Shown: positions 7,425 to 14,439 of the stretch, in pieces
Layout: every line of letters starts with the position of its first letter
Position numbering within the stretch: position 1 is the stretch's first letter
Virus record (IMG/VR): IMGVR_UViG_3300013093_002447
Span: 1 to 37,582 of that record
Length of the DNA: 37,582 nucleotides
Source of the DNA: a virus
Direction: 5' to 3' (one strand)
Program-made: the position numbers and the translations under genes
Notes under the pieces: generated by a model
What the model was told of the DNA's origin: nothing
Databases searched by the model: none
The model's input: only the letters and a program-made list of their open reading frames with translations

Positions 7425-7542
7425 GAAGATAACTGAGTCCGTAAAAAACCGCAAGCGCCAAAAAGAACTTGAGCGTTTGCGGGATTTGATGACTCCTAAA
7501 CAACCTCGCCGTCCTGCGGCTAAGTGTGCTAAAAGACGTTGA
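7417..7542 (+). CDS. Short basic protein, 41 aa, GTG start
   Basis: A GTG inside the end of the exonuclease gene opens a 41-codon frame (LKKITESVKNRKRQKELERL..., ending CAKRR) with weak RBS AGG. It is very basic and helical. It runs exactly to the end of the convergent gene (stop 7540-7542, next stop codon from 7543). Part of its sequence forms the hairpin that probably terminates the opposite-strand transcript, so its composition may partly reflect that. No homolog is recognised. Confidence 0.5.
   Translation: MLKKITESVKNRKRQKELERLRDLMTPKQPRRPAAKCAKRR
7443..7482 (-). terminator. Rho-independent terminator of the ALAS/DUF454 transcript
   Basis: On the minus strand CCGCAAACGC (7482-7473) pairs with GCGCTTGCGG (7458-7449) with one A.C mismatch and a 14-nt loop, then six T. 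It lies about 60 nt past the DUF454 stop, inside the convergent 41-aa gene. Confidence 0.72.
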
Positions 7543-7971
7543 TTACTTAAACCAACCTAGTTTTTCACCAGCGGCCTTTCTGCGTTCCGCTTCAGCTCTA
7601 CTACCAGGTAGTCTACTTGCCCAAAGAATGATTAGGGCAAAGAATATGCCTAGGCCTAAACACAGTTTCCAATTGCCTGTGCGCCAATAGATTAAGATCA
7701 AACTAAAATCCATACTGGCAAACATTAACCATTTTGCAATAGTTGGAAACACACGACCTTCACTCCAATTACGGATGACTGGTCCAAACAACTTATGATT
7801 CAACATGTAGTTGTGAAACTTTTCGCTACTCTTACTAAAACACCATGCGGCTAATAGTGCAGGTGTTGACCAAGGTAATCCTGGAACAAACGTTCCTAAG
7901 TATGCTACTCCTAAGAATAGTATACCTGCTGTAAACCATAATGCTTTTTTAATTTTGATTGCCAATGACAT
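7543..7971 (-). CDS. DUF454 (YbaN-like) inner-membrane protein, 142 aa
   Basis: It has about four hydrophobic helices, and its N-terminal half carries the DUF454 signature: a LGVAYLGTFVPGLPWSTPALLAAWCFSKSSEKFHN run (LGT-x-PGLP-TP-LLAAWCF), then WSEGR. The start at 7971 is chosen because AAGGAGG sits 6-7 nt before that ATG; a longer in-frame start exists at 8049. The family's function is unknown; members are often seen near heme-related genes, and here it follows ALA synthase directly. The C-terminus (SRAEAERRKAAGEKLGWFK) is charged and cytoplasmic. Confidence 0.82.
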   Translation of the reverse strand: MSLAIKIKKALWFTAGILFLGVAYLGTFVPGLPWSTPALLAAWCFSKSSEKFHNYMLNHKLFGPVIRNWSEGRVFPTIAKWLMFASMDFSLILIYWRTGNWKLCLGLGIFFALIILWASRLPGSRAEAERRKAAGEKLGWFK

Positions 7972-8026
7972 TGAATGCCTCCTTGCAATTTGTAAAATGA
8001 TAACGCCAATTCCGCGAACTACACCT

Positions 8027-9238
8027 TTATTTATATTTTTCAAAAGCATCTTTTAATGCTTCGGCCAACAAGTATATATCTGCTTCTGTATGATTAGGAG
8101 TTGGGCAGGCCCGTAATCTTTCAGTGCCCCAGGAGACCGTTGGAGAATTTATTGGCTGAAGGTAAATCCCGTATTGCTCTAGCAACCAATCTGAGATCGC
8201 TTTACACTTCTTAGCATCACGTACCATTACAGGAACAATATGTCCGCCTTCTGATAGTGGGTTAACTTCTAAGCCAGCAGCTTTTAAATGCTGTCTGGTC
8301 ATTTCTGCAACAGTCATAATCTTTGTGCGTAGCTCTGGATGGTCTTGTACATACTTAACACTGGCTAATGCACCAGCACACAGCACAGGAGCCATCGATG
8401 TACTAAAGATTAAGCCCTGTGCATAGCTACGGATCATATCAACTAGATCACGGCCTGCAGCGATATAACCGCCTTGCACACCAAATGCTTTGGCTAGTGT
8501 GCCTTGTATTACATCCACACCGTCTACACAGAACTGTTCTTCAGCTACACCTGCACCTCGAGCACCATATAGCCCAACAGCATGAACTTCGTCAACATAG
8601 ACCATTGCGCCGTACATGCGAGCGATTTCGCATACATCACTGATTAATCCTTTATCGCCATCCATGGAGTAAACACCTTCCATAGCGATGATAGGTTGAA
8701 CGTCACTGTCCAAACTTTGAAGTATTTCTTTAAGATGTTTTAGATCGTTATGTCGCCAAACAGTACGAGGCGTTTGGCTAGACTTAATTCCAACGATCAT
8801 TGAATTATGATTATGGGCATCACTGATATAATGTACGTTTGGTAAAACTTTACCTAGCACACTTAGCGTACTTTGGTTAGCTACATATCCGCTGGTAAAA
8901 GTAAGTGCGGCTGTTTTATCGTGTAGGGTAGCAAGCTCACGCTCTAATGCCACGTGATAGTGTGTTGTACCGCTAATGTTACGAGTACCGCCAGACCCGG
9001 CGCCTGCTGTATCTAGTACGGTGTGCATAGCATCTAATACTACTTTGTGTTGGCCCATGCCCAAATAGTCATTTGAGCACCAATTGGTAATTTGTTTAAT
9101 GTTGTAACGTCCATACCAAATGGCTTTTGGAAAATCTCCACGCTGTCTTAGTATGTCTGTAAACACTCTGTAGTTGCCGTCTGAGCGTAGTTTCTCTAGG
9201 CTTTTGGCTATCGCATCTTGTGTTTTTGGCTTAATCAT
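8027..9238 (-). CDS. hemA: 5-aminolevulinate synthase (403 aa)
   Basis: ALAS condenses glycine and succinyl-CoA to 5-aminolevulinate, the first step of heme synthesis by the C4 (Shemin) route. The protein is full length for the bacterial enzyme. It has NWCSNDYLGMGQH near 52-64, GSGGTRNISGT at 81-91, VDEVHAVGLYG at 215-225 and the PLP lysine in GTLAKAFG (Lys250). These are ALAS-type rather than KBL or BioF, though all belong to one alpha-oxoamine synthase family. A late-promoter-like GATAAATA ends 5 nt before the ATG with no Shine-Dalgarno. It precedes DUF454, and heme oxygenase and a bilin reductase lie 4.7 kb away. Confidence 0.9.
   Translation of the reverse strand: MIKPKTQDAIAKSLEKLRSDGNYRVFTDILRQRGDFPKAIWYGRYNIKQITNWCSNDYLGMGQHKVVLDAMHTVLDTAGAGSGGTRNISGTTHYHVALERELATLHDKTAALTFTSGYVANQSTLSVLGKVLPNVHYISDAHNHNSMIVGIKSSQTPRTVWRHNDLKHLKEILQSLDSDVQPIIAMEGVYSMDGDKGLISDVCEIARMYGAMVYVDEVHAVGLYGARGAGVAEEQFCVDGVDVIQGTLAKAFGVQGGYIAAGRDLVDMIRSYAQGLIFSTSMAPVLCAGALASVKYVQDHPELRTKIMTVAEMTRQHLKAAGLEVNPLSEGGHIVPVMVRDAKKCKAISDWLLEQYGIYLQPINSPTVSWGTERLRACPTPNHTEADIYLLAEALKDAFEKYK
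8028..8035 (-). promoter_or_regulatory. T4-like late promoter octamer
   Basis: TATAAATA on the minus strand overlaps the end of the ALA synthase gene. Transcription would begin near 8022 and give a leader of about 50 nt for the DUF454 gene. Confidence 0.5.
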
Positions 9239-9241
9239 AGT

Positions 9242-9257
9242 AATATTTATCTACGCA
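9242..9257 (-). promoter_or_regulatory. Late-promoter-like element of ALA synthase, shared 16-mer
   Basis: On the minus strand TGCGTAGATAAATATT ends 3 nt before the start codon. GATAAATA matches the T4 late octamer in 7 of 8 positions, and T4 spacing puts the transcription start on the A of the ATG. The identical 16-mer occurs at 35758-35773. Confidence 0.55.
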
Positions 9258-9261
9258 CATA

Positions 9262-9290
9262 TTGACATTTTTACCATCTGAGCTTATAAT
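9262..9290 (+). promoter_or_regulatory. Consensus sigma-70 promoter
   Basis: TTGACA (9262-9267), a 17-bp spacer and TATAAT (9285-9290), both perfect. It is divergent from the ALAS late promoter and drives the small-gene operon from 9319. Confidence 0.9.
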
Positions 9291-9318
9291 AAGTTATATT
9301 CTCCAGGAAAATACTACT

Positions 9319-9738
9319 ATGAAAATTGGACTAAGTTATAGCCGTTGCGTTCGCGATATCGTAGACGGCGTTGTAGACATCAACGATGTACTTGTTATTA
9401 TTACTCGTACAGATTTTAACCCAAACGTTGATGAAGAATGGGCGGGCATTTGGGACGGGTATCACGGATACAGTCCTTGGAGCAATCCAGAATGGGTCAA
9501 CTATGCAGATGAGGACGAACAAAAGTTTCGAGATATCAGCATTGAACTATACAGTACAGGTAAGATGCATCAGCCACGTAAGTTTGGTGCTCATCCTCGC
9601 CGTATGCCATATATTTGGTTAGAAACAGTACTACCAAGCAGTGAATTAGAATCGAATCCTACTGCTAAAAAAGCCTGGGATCAATTTCAGGTAATAGCAG
9701 GACTTACTAATGTAGATTTAGACAAGGAAGCACAATGA
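9319..9738 (+). CDS. Hypothetical protein, 139 aa
   Basis: The ATG at 9319 follows RBS CCAGGAAAA and lies about 29 bp after the consensus promoter; upstream in-frame starts are inside the promoter. The protein begins MKIGLSYSRCVRDIV and carries VLVIITRTDFNP and a Trp/Tyr-rich WDGYHGYSPWSNPEW. The family is not recognised. It overlaps the phosphoesterase gene (ATGA) and is the first gene of a long co-oriented run to 13024. Confidence 0.75.
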   Translation: MKIGLSYSRCVRDIVDGVVDINDVLVIITRTDFNPNVDEEWAGIWDGYHGYSPWSNPEWVNYADEDEQKFRDISIELYSTGKMHQPRKFGAHPRRMPYIWLETVLPSSELESNPTAKKAWDQFQVIAGLTNVDLDKEAQ

Positions 9739-10565
9739 AGATTAATTTAGTCAGCGATATGCACATCAACTTTGAGGACATTGTTATGCCCGGTGGCGAT
9801 GTGTTGATTATGGCTGGCGACATCATGGAAGCAGGTCATCTACGCAAAGCAGATAATGCTAAACAAAATGTATTTTTGGCAGATCGCTATCGTAGGTTCC
9901 TTAATGAGGAAATGCCTAAGTACCGTCATGTTATCTATGTTTGTGGTAATCACGAACATTATCATAACGGCTATGAAGATACATTCCCTCGCTTGAGACG
10001 AGAGTTGCCAGCTAACGTACACTTCTTAGAAGCAGAAGGTATCACGATTGATGACGTGCATTTCTTTGGCGGAACTTTTTGGACAGACATGAACAAGAAG
10101 GATCCTATGACTATGCAGGTTGTGAAACAAAGCATGGCAGACTTCTCAGTGATTAAACACGGTGATAGTATCAAAGTACAAACAATGTACGGCGATGCTT
10201 ATTACACCAACAAGTTTAATCCTGCGTATGTTGCAGATGTGTTCCGTGAAACTGTGGGCAAGTTGAAAGACTTTCTTGATGAGCACAAGGATGATAAGGT
10301 AGTTGTGGTTAGCCATCATGCCCCAAGTCCTTTGAGCATTAACGAAAAGTACAAAGATGACTTCCACATGAACTTTGGTTATATGAGTAACTTGACAGAG
10401 TTCATTATGGATCATCCACAGATCAAATATTGGGTACATGGACACATGCACGATCCTGTAGATTACATGATTGAAGGTACTCGTGTGTTAAGTAACCCAC
10501 GTGGGTACGCAGGTTGGGAAGAACAAGCCGATGCGTTTGACCCTGGCTTCTACTTTGAGGTCTGA
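9735..10565 (+). CDS. Calcineurin-like metallophosphoesterase, 276 aa
   Basis: The two-metal phosphoesterase motifs appear in order: SDMH (Asp8, His10), AGD (Asp29), GNHE (Asn72, His73), SHHAP, and GHMHD near the C-terminus. Such enzymes cleave phosphomono- or diesters; the substrate cannot be read from sequence. The length is typical for small single-domain members. It is coupled to both neighbours by overlapping start and stop codons. Confidence 0.88.
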   Translation: MKINLVSDMHINFEDIVMPGGDVLIMAGDIMEAGHLRKADNAKQNVFLADRYRRFLNEEMPKYRHVIYVCGNHEHYHNGYEDTFPRLRRELPANVHFLEAEGITIDDVHFFGGTFWTDMNKKDPMTMQVVKQSMADFSVIKHGDSIKVQTMYGDAYYTNKFNPAYVADVFRETVGKLKDFLDEHKDDKVVVVSHHAPSPLSINEKYKDDFHMNFGYMSNLTEFIMDHPQIKYWVHGHMHDPVDYMIEGTRVLSNPRGYAGWEEQADAFDPGFYFEV

Positions 10566-10771
10566 TGGAATGGCATTTGATCCTTGCAAGATTTGCCAGC
10601 ATGTTGCTGTCGTGGCTCCAGGCTGGCAACTTGCGGAATCAAATGTACGCCTTACAAGAAAAGAATGAAATAATGCGGGTAGCCCTAGAAGATATTCAAC
10701 GTATGGATGCTGAAGGTCGTATGGGGTGGTATGCTAAACAAACTTTAGATAAAGTGGACGGTAAAGAATGA
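10565..10771 (+). CDS. Hypothetical small protein, 68 aa
   Basis: MEWHLILARFASMLLSWLQ makes a hydrophobic or amphipathic N-terminus, followed by a probable coiled coil (LRNQMYALQEKNEIMRVALE). The start shares its A with the previous stop (TGATG). Function unknown. Confidence 0.68.
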   Translation: MEWHLILARFASMLLSWLQAGNLRNQMYALQEKNEIMRVALEDIQRMDAEGRMGWYAKQTLDKVDGKE

Positions 10772-11076
10772 AAATGTATATTTGTATTAAGCAGGATACT
10801 CCTGTTGGTATGGCAATGAATGCCGCAGCACATGCCGGCCTTATGTGCTATCTTAAGTACCAAGAACGTGCTTCTATGAAAGAGTGGTTAAGCAAGAGCT
10901 TTAAAAAAGTAACTTGTGCTGTAACTGATGCAGAGTTTGCTATGCTTAAAGAACTTGAAGGAATTGAGATTGTAACTGAAAGCCGCATGGACAATGCTGA
11001 ACTAGCTATTGTACTTGCTCCACGTCATGATAATGAGTGGCCAGAATTTGTTAATTTGCTAAAGCTCTGGAAATGA
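10768..11076 (+). CDS. Pth2-like (peptidyl-tRNA hydrolase 2 fold) protein, 102 aa
   Basis: The pattern fits the PTH2/DUF2000 fold: an opening strand MYICIKQDTPVGMAMN, a helix AAAHAGLMCYLKY with the conserved Ala-His-Ala type turn, a strand KKVTCAVTDAEFAMLKEL and a last strand ELAIVLAPR. If it is a true Pth2 it would release stalled peptidyl-tRNA, in keeping with the translation genes carried here (bS21, tRNAs). The residues needed for catalysis cannot be confirmed by eye. Both ends overlap the neighbouring genes. Confidence 0.62.
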   Translation: MKMYICIKQDTPVGMAMNAAAHAGLMCYLKYQERASMKEWLSKSFKKVTCAVTDAEFAMLKELEGIEIVTESRMDNAELAIVLAPRHDNEWPEFVNLLKLWK

Positions 11077-11282
11077 AAGCAACGATCGCTCCACCAAATG
11101 TTGTTCGCCTTACTTGGGAATTAAAGGACAATAATGAAAATTGGAACGATGCTTGTGCGTGGGCGATAGAACGTTTTGGGCTTCCTGGTGAAAAGTTTAC
11201 AACTGAACTTACATCAGATTGGATGGAATTTAATTTCTTCGATCCATATGACGCTATGATTATGGCAATGAGGTTTTCGTAA
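11073..11282 (+). CDS. Small paralog-family protein, 69 aa
   Basis: Member 1 of a tandem family. The pattern is a short N-terminal strand (VVRLTWEL), a helix (ACAWAIERFG), then a C-terminal aromatic strand and helix: WMEFNFFDPYDAMIMAMRFS. The closing motif [FW]xFxxxxDAxxFxx[RK][WF][ST] recurs in the next genes. Function unknown. It overlaps the Pth2-like gene (ATGA) and the next gene (TAATG). Confidence 0.7.
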   Translation: MKATIAPPNVVRLTWELKDNNENWNDACAWAIERFGLPGEKFTTELTSDWMEFNFFDPYDAMIMAMRFS

Positions 11283-11458
11283 TGGAACTTAAATTAGATC
11301 ATGATTATCATGTAGTTGAGATAGCAAGTCTAATTCCTGTACATGTAATAGATTGGTTGAATGAAAATTTTCCAGATCGCTGGTTTTATAAAAGCGGGTC
11401 GCTGTATTTTGAATCCGCAGGAGACCATATGATGTTTTTGTTGCGGTGGGGACAGTGA
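11282..11458 (+). CDS. Small paralog-family protein, 58 aa
   Basis: Member 2 of the tandem family: MELKLDHDYHVVEIASLIPV, a helix VIDWLNENF, then SLYFESAGDHMMFLLRWGQ. It lies between two genes with overlaps at each end (TAATG and GTGA). Function unknown. Confidence 0.7.
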   Translation: MELKLDHDYHVVEIASLIPVHVIDWLNENFPDRWFYKSGSLYFESAGDHMMFLLRWGQ

Positions 11459-11685
11459 TACAATTCCAAGCATGGCCGCCTCCAGATTGGACTGAGGTTG
11501 TTATAACTTGGAATAAGATCATTCACACTCCTGAATTTAAGCCTCCACAAAAGATATATGAGTGGTGCGATGAACACGCTAGCTCTGGAAGGTATCATGT
11601 GCATGGGTGGAAAAGCACTGAAGGATTTGCTTTTCGTTTTGAAAATAGTGCTGATGCTGTAATATTTGCATTGAGGTGGTCATGA
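11455..11685 (+). CDS. Small paralog-family protein, 76 aa, GTG start
   Basis: Member 3 of the family. The likely start is the GTG at 11455 overlapping the previous stop; another GTG at 11446 is possible. It has the same order: a strand (TEVVITWNK), a helix (KIYEWCDEHA) and a terminal FAFRFENSADAVIFALRWS. Function unknown. Confidence 0.7.
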   Translation: MIQFQAWPPPDWTEVVITWNKIIHTPEFKPPQKIYEWCDEHASSGRYHVHGWKSTEGFAFRFENSADAVIFALRWS

Positions 11686-11996
11686 AGTATAGTCCAAAAG
11701 TATTAGCCGCAATGGGCAAGTGGGTGGATGAACAAACAGTTATGTTAGAACAAGAAATAATAGAATCCAAAGCCAAAGAAATAGCCGAGGAAATAGATCG
11801 AGAAATCCTTTGGGGTATGCTGCAGGGCATGGGTTGGAAAAGATTAATCCTTCCTACACTTATCGATAACAAACATGCTATTGATATTACAATTTGGTTA
11901 GAAGAAAATTGCCAAGGTTCTTATGAAAGAAATGGCAGGGACTTCTTGTTTGAAAATGAAAAAGACTTTACAATGTTTGTATTGAGGTGGACTTAA
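11682..11996 (+). CDS. Paralog-family protein with N-terminal helix, 104 aa
   Basis: Member 4 of the family, extended by a helical, Glu/Lys-rich N-terminus (LEQEIIESKAKEIAEEIDRE). The shared tail follows: IDITIWLEENCQG, then DFLFENEKDFTMFVLRWT. The start is at the ATG in GTCATGA, overlapping the previous stop; the stop overlaps the next start. Confidence 0.7.
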   Translation: MKYSPKVLAAMGKWVDEQTVMLEQEIIESKAKEIAEEIDREILWGMLQGMGWKRLILPTLIDNKHAIDITIWLEENCQGSYERNGRDFLFENEKDFTMFVLRWT

Positions 11997-12307
11997 TGGC
12001 ATACTTTGACCCAAATAAGGTTTATCAGGATCTGAATAAAGAATATAATCAGATGATTACAGACATGAATAAACAGATGGATGATCTGCGTAAGGACTCT
12101 CAGGATTTGCTAGAACAGGTACGTAAGATGAAATCTAACCTTACGTGGGGAGCATGGGAACCCTATACAATTAAACTGTTTCCTAAACGTATAAAAGGTA
12201 AATGGTATTGGAAGGGTGCTACTGTATATCGTAGGGAACGGGTTGGTCCCGGAGGAGTACATTATCAGTACGGTGATGATTTTGATGTGTTAAAGGATAC
12301 AATGTGA
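11996..12307 (+). CDS. Hypothetical coiled-coil protein, 103 aa
   Basis: The N-terminal 45 residues form a clear coiled coil (YNQMITDMNKQMDDLRKDSQ). A Trp/Lys-rich segment follows (WGAWEPYTIKLFPKRIKGKW) and then a Gly/Tyr-rich tail. The family is not recognised. The start overlaps the previous stop (TAATG) and the end overlaps the GTG of the next gene. Confidence 0.72.
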   Translation: MAYFDPNKVYQDLNKEYNQMITDMNKQMDDLRKDSQDLLEQVRKMKSNLTWGAWEPYTIKLFPKRIKGKWYWKGATVYRRERVGPGGVHYQYGDDFDVLKDTM

Positions 12308-12801
12308 ACATTTATTTAGATATGGACGATGTGGTTGCAGACTGGATGGGCTATGCCCGTAAACTACTCAAGCGACCAAAGTGGGAAGAAGGTACTATGT
12401 TACCCGATCAGGAATGGAGTCGTCTTAAAGATGATCAACGTATGTACAGCAAACTTGAACTTAAAGAGGGTGCTTACGATCTAGTTGATTGGTGCAGAAA
12501 CTACTGTAAGGATACAGGAACAGGACTTTACTTCTTAAGTGCTATTCCGCACGGTAATGATATGCCCTGGGCCGTACAGGACAAGGTATTTTGGGGACAA
12601 GAGTATTTTCCAGATATTCCCGTATTCCTAGGACCTTACAGTCACCAAAAGTTTATGCACTGCAAAGAGAGCGATATTCTAATTGACGATCGCCGTAGTA
12701 ACTGTGAAGAATGGGAACGTGCAGGTGGACGGGCGCATATCTATAAAGAATGGCCTGCTTGTAAAGTTTGGTTGGAACAGACTCTCGGTGTTACAGGTTA
12801 A
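12304..12801 (+). CDS. HAD-superfamily 5'(3')-deoxyribonucleotidase-like protein, 165 aa
   Basis: HAD motif I is YLDMDDVVADW (Asp6 nucleophile and Asp8). Motif II is FLSAIPHG, and a late acidic motif is ILIDDRRSNCEEW. The small cap and overall length match the NT5C-type nucleotidases common in phages, which dephosphorylate (deoxy)nucleoside monophosphates and help pool balance. It starts at a GTG overlapping the previous stop. The substrate is inferred from family only. Confidence 0.82.
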   Translation: MNIYLDMDDVVADWMGYARKLLKRPKWEEGTMLPDQEWSRLKDDQRMYSKLELKEGAYDLVDWCRNYCKDTGTGLYFLSAIPHGNDMPWAVQDKVFWGQEYFPDIPVFLGPYSHQKFMHCKESDILIDDRRSNCEEWERAGGRAHIYKEWPACKVWLEQTLGVTG

Positions 12802-13024
12802 TATCTATAAGCGTAATCGTAGCTGGTGTTTTCATTTAGTAGATATAACTGAAGACACTGATGCTACGTTTAATGCTGATCGTTGGGGGCAAAGCATTGA
12901 TTGGACAGCAGAACAGCTGGCTAACCAAAAGCACGTAAGGCGCATGTCCTATGACATGTGGTATTTTAATCGTAGGAAAGATGCAGAGCAGTTTAAGACT
13001 TTTTGGACATTAAAGTGGTCATAA
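12788..13024 (+). CDS. Small paralog-family protein, 78 aa, GTG start
   Basis: The GTG at 12788 overlaps the end of the nucleotidase gene by 14 nt. A much longer overlap would be needed to use the ATG at 12683, so the GTG is preferred. The protein holds IYKRNRSWCFHLVDI and ends in MWYFNRRKDAEQFKTFWTLKWS, the same closing motif as the four genes at 11073-11996. It is the last gene before the Hsp20 promoter. Confidence 0.62.
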   Translation: MLQVNIYKRNRSWCFHLVDITEDTDATFNADRWGQSIDWTAEQLANQKHVRRMSYDMWYFNRRKDAEQFKTFWTLKWS

Positions 13025-13025
13025 T

Positions 13026-13056
13026 TTGACAAATGCCAAAAAATCGTGTATAAATA
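13026..13056 (+). promoter_or_regulatory. Overlapping early and late promoter of hsp20
   Basis: TTGACA (13026-13031), a 17-bp spacer and TATAAA (13049-13054) make a sigma-70 promoter. The -10 extends into TATAAATA (13049-13056), the late octamer, so one site could be used both early and late. Transcription would start near 13061. Confidence 0.82.
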
Positions 13057-13061
13057 TATAT

Positions 13062-13109
13062 GTAAGACGCCGATAGGGTTTTACATGATTCTTGCTTAAC
13101 AAAGGAGAA
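13062..13109 (+). promoter_or_regulatory. ROSE-like RNA thermometer in the hsp20 leader
   Basis: The leader folds into two hairpins. Hairpin I pairs GTAAGAC...CC (13062-13071) with GGGTTTTAC (13076-13084), with a bulged G and a GATA loop. Hairpin II pairs TTCTTGCTT (13089-13097) with AAGGAGAA (13102-13109) over a 4-nt loop; the G at 13094 bulges opposite the Shine-Dalgarno. Its UUGCU matches the U(U/C)GCU motif of ROSE thermometers, which control small heat-shock genes. The fold was drawn by eye. Confidence 0.68.
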
Positions 13110-13113
13110 AACT

Positions 13114-13554
13114 ATGAATCAATTAGTACGATTTGACACTAATGCTCTACAGTCATTAAACAGAGCACTTGTAGGATTTGACACGATGTTCAATGATTTT
13201 GAACATAGACTTGCTGGACAAATCCAAAACAACTACCCACCACACAATGTAATTAAGCGTGACGAAGATCACTACGAAGTCCAATTGGCCGTAGCAGGAT
13301 TCCGTCGCGATGAGATTGACGTGGTCTTAGAGAATCAAGAGCTTCAAATTAAGGGTACAAAATTTGAAGAAGCTGATACCGCAGAATACCTTTACAAAGG
13401 TCTAGCTGCTCGTAACTTTGAAAAGTACTTTACGCTAGGTCAATTTATTGAAGTAGCAAGTGCTGAAATCAAAGATGGTCTTTTAATCATTAAACTAGAA
13501 CGTAATGTTCCAGAAGAGAAAAAGCCAAGAAAGATTGATATTCAGTCTTCTTAA
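13114..13554 (+). CDS. Hsp20/IbpA small heat-shock protein, 146 aa
   Basis: A small heat-shock chaperone that holds unfolding proteins for later refolding. The alpha-crystallin domain runs from about residue 41 (NYPPHNVIKRDEDHYEVQLA, AVAGFRRDEIDV) to about 135, with GLAARNFEKYFTL and GLLIIKLERNVPE as in IbpA. The C-terminal IxI motif (KIDIQ) needed for oligomer contacts is kept. The RBS AAAGGAG lies inside the leader hairpin. It precedes a terminator, then clpS. Confidence 0.93.
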   Translation: MNQLVRFDTNALQSLNRALVGFDTMFNDFEHRLAGQIQNNYPPHNVIKRDEDHYEVQLAVAGFRRDEIDVVLENQELQIKGTKFEEADTAEYLYKGLAARNFEKYFTLGQFIEVASAEIKDGLLIIKLERNVPEEKKPRKIDIQSS

Positions 13555-13559
13555 TCAGT

Positions 13560-13582
13560 ATGGGGGCTCCGTCCCCCATTTT
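13560..13582 (+). terminator. Rho-independent terminator after hsp20
   Basis: ATGGGGG (13560-13566) pairs with CCCCCAT (13573-13579) around CTCCGT, followed by TTTT. Confidence 0.85.
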
Positions 13583-13609
13583 AAATAACACAGAACAATA
13601 GGACACATA

Positions 13610-13912
13610 ATGGCGGAAACATTAACTAAGGTCAGACAAAAGACTAATACAGAAATTGCTGAACCTACCAGATATAAAGTTGTAATTTATAACGACAACG
13701 TAACACCCATGGAGTTTGTTATTGCCATGCTGATGAAGGTGTTCCGTTTTAACGAAATGGATTCTGCTACCGTTATGTTAAAGGTCCACGAAGAAGGATC
13801 TGCTATCGCAGGTATCTACAGTTATGAAATCGCAGAACAAAAGTGCCTAGAAGCAACTGACATGGCACGTAAAGAAGGTTTCCCATTAGTTATTAAAGTG
13901 GAGGCAGAATGA
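13610..13912 (+). CDS. clpS: ClpS, N-degron adaptor, 100 aa
   Basis: ClpS binds N-terminal Leu/Phe/Trp/Tyr residues and delivers such proteins to ClpAP. The signature is complete: YKVVIYNDNVTPMEFVIAML with Asn28 and Asp29 (equivalent to the alpha-amino-binding pair), then VMLKVHEEG with His60. The flexible N-terminal tail needed for delivery is about 20 residues. The phage also encodes ClpX, whereas ClpS normally works with ClpA, so the partner is presumably host ClpA. It overlaps the heme oxygenase start (ATGA), so the two are coupled. Confidence 0.93.
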   Translation: MAETLTKVRQKTNTEIAEPTRYKVVIYNDNVTPMEFVIAMLMKVFRFNEMDSATVMLKVHEEGSAIAGIYSYEIAEQKCLEATDMARKEGFPLVIKVEAE

Positions 13913-14439
13913 GCCTAAAAGAAATTACCAAAGACAAACACACAGAAGCGGAACATACACCGTTTATGGCCGCAACTATCCGCGGCAAGATTCCTAAAGA
14001 AATTTGGGCAGACTACTCATACAACAAAATGCTATGGTATGGTGCTATTGAAACTAAAGCTCGTGCAGAAGGCTTACTAGATGATCTTCCAGGCATTGAC
14101 CGTGCTCATGCTCTATATCTAGATGCTAAAGAAATGTTGGATGGAAACTTTCCAAAGTTCCGTCAAGAAACGATTGACTATCATCGCTATATCCTAGACT
14201 TGCCAGAAGGGCTAGTTGCCGCTCACTTGTACGTATGGCACATGGGTGACCTGTTTGGCGGGCAGATGATTAAAAAGATCCTAGATTATGTTCCACACCG
14301 CAATCTAGAGTTTAAAGATGTGGATGGATTAAAAGTAGCAATTCGTAGTAAACTAAGTGATGACTTAGGTGACGAAGCAAATAAAGCCTTTGACTGGGCC
14401 ATTAAAATTATGCACACCTATGACGCAGAACTTATTTGA
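13909..14439 (+). CDS. Heme oxygenase, biliverdin-forming, 176 aa
   Basis: It opens heme to biliverdin, CO and iron using electrons from ferredoxin or another reductant. The proximal heme ligand is His11 in KHTEAEHTPFM, aligning with the His25 motif of HO-1. The distal helix has MGDLFGGQM (Gly113-Gly118), the family's flexible glycine-rich segment. At 176 aa it is shorter than cellular HO1 (about 210-240 aa), as I recall for phage versions. It is coupled to clpS upstream and overlaps the bilin reductase downstream by 20 nt, so biliverdin is probably passed on. Confidence 0.92.
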   Translation: MSLKEITKDKHTEAEHTPFMAATIRGKIPKEIWADYSYNKMLWYGAIETKARAEGLLDDLPGIDRAHALYLDAKEMLDGNFPKFRQETIDYHRYILDLPEGLVAAHLYVWHMGDLFGGQMIKKILDYVPHRNLEFKDVDGLKVAIRSKLSDDLGDEANKAFDWAIKIMHTYDAELI

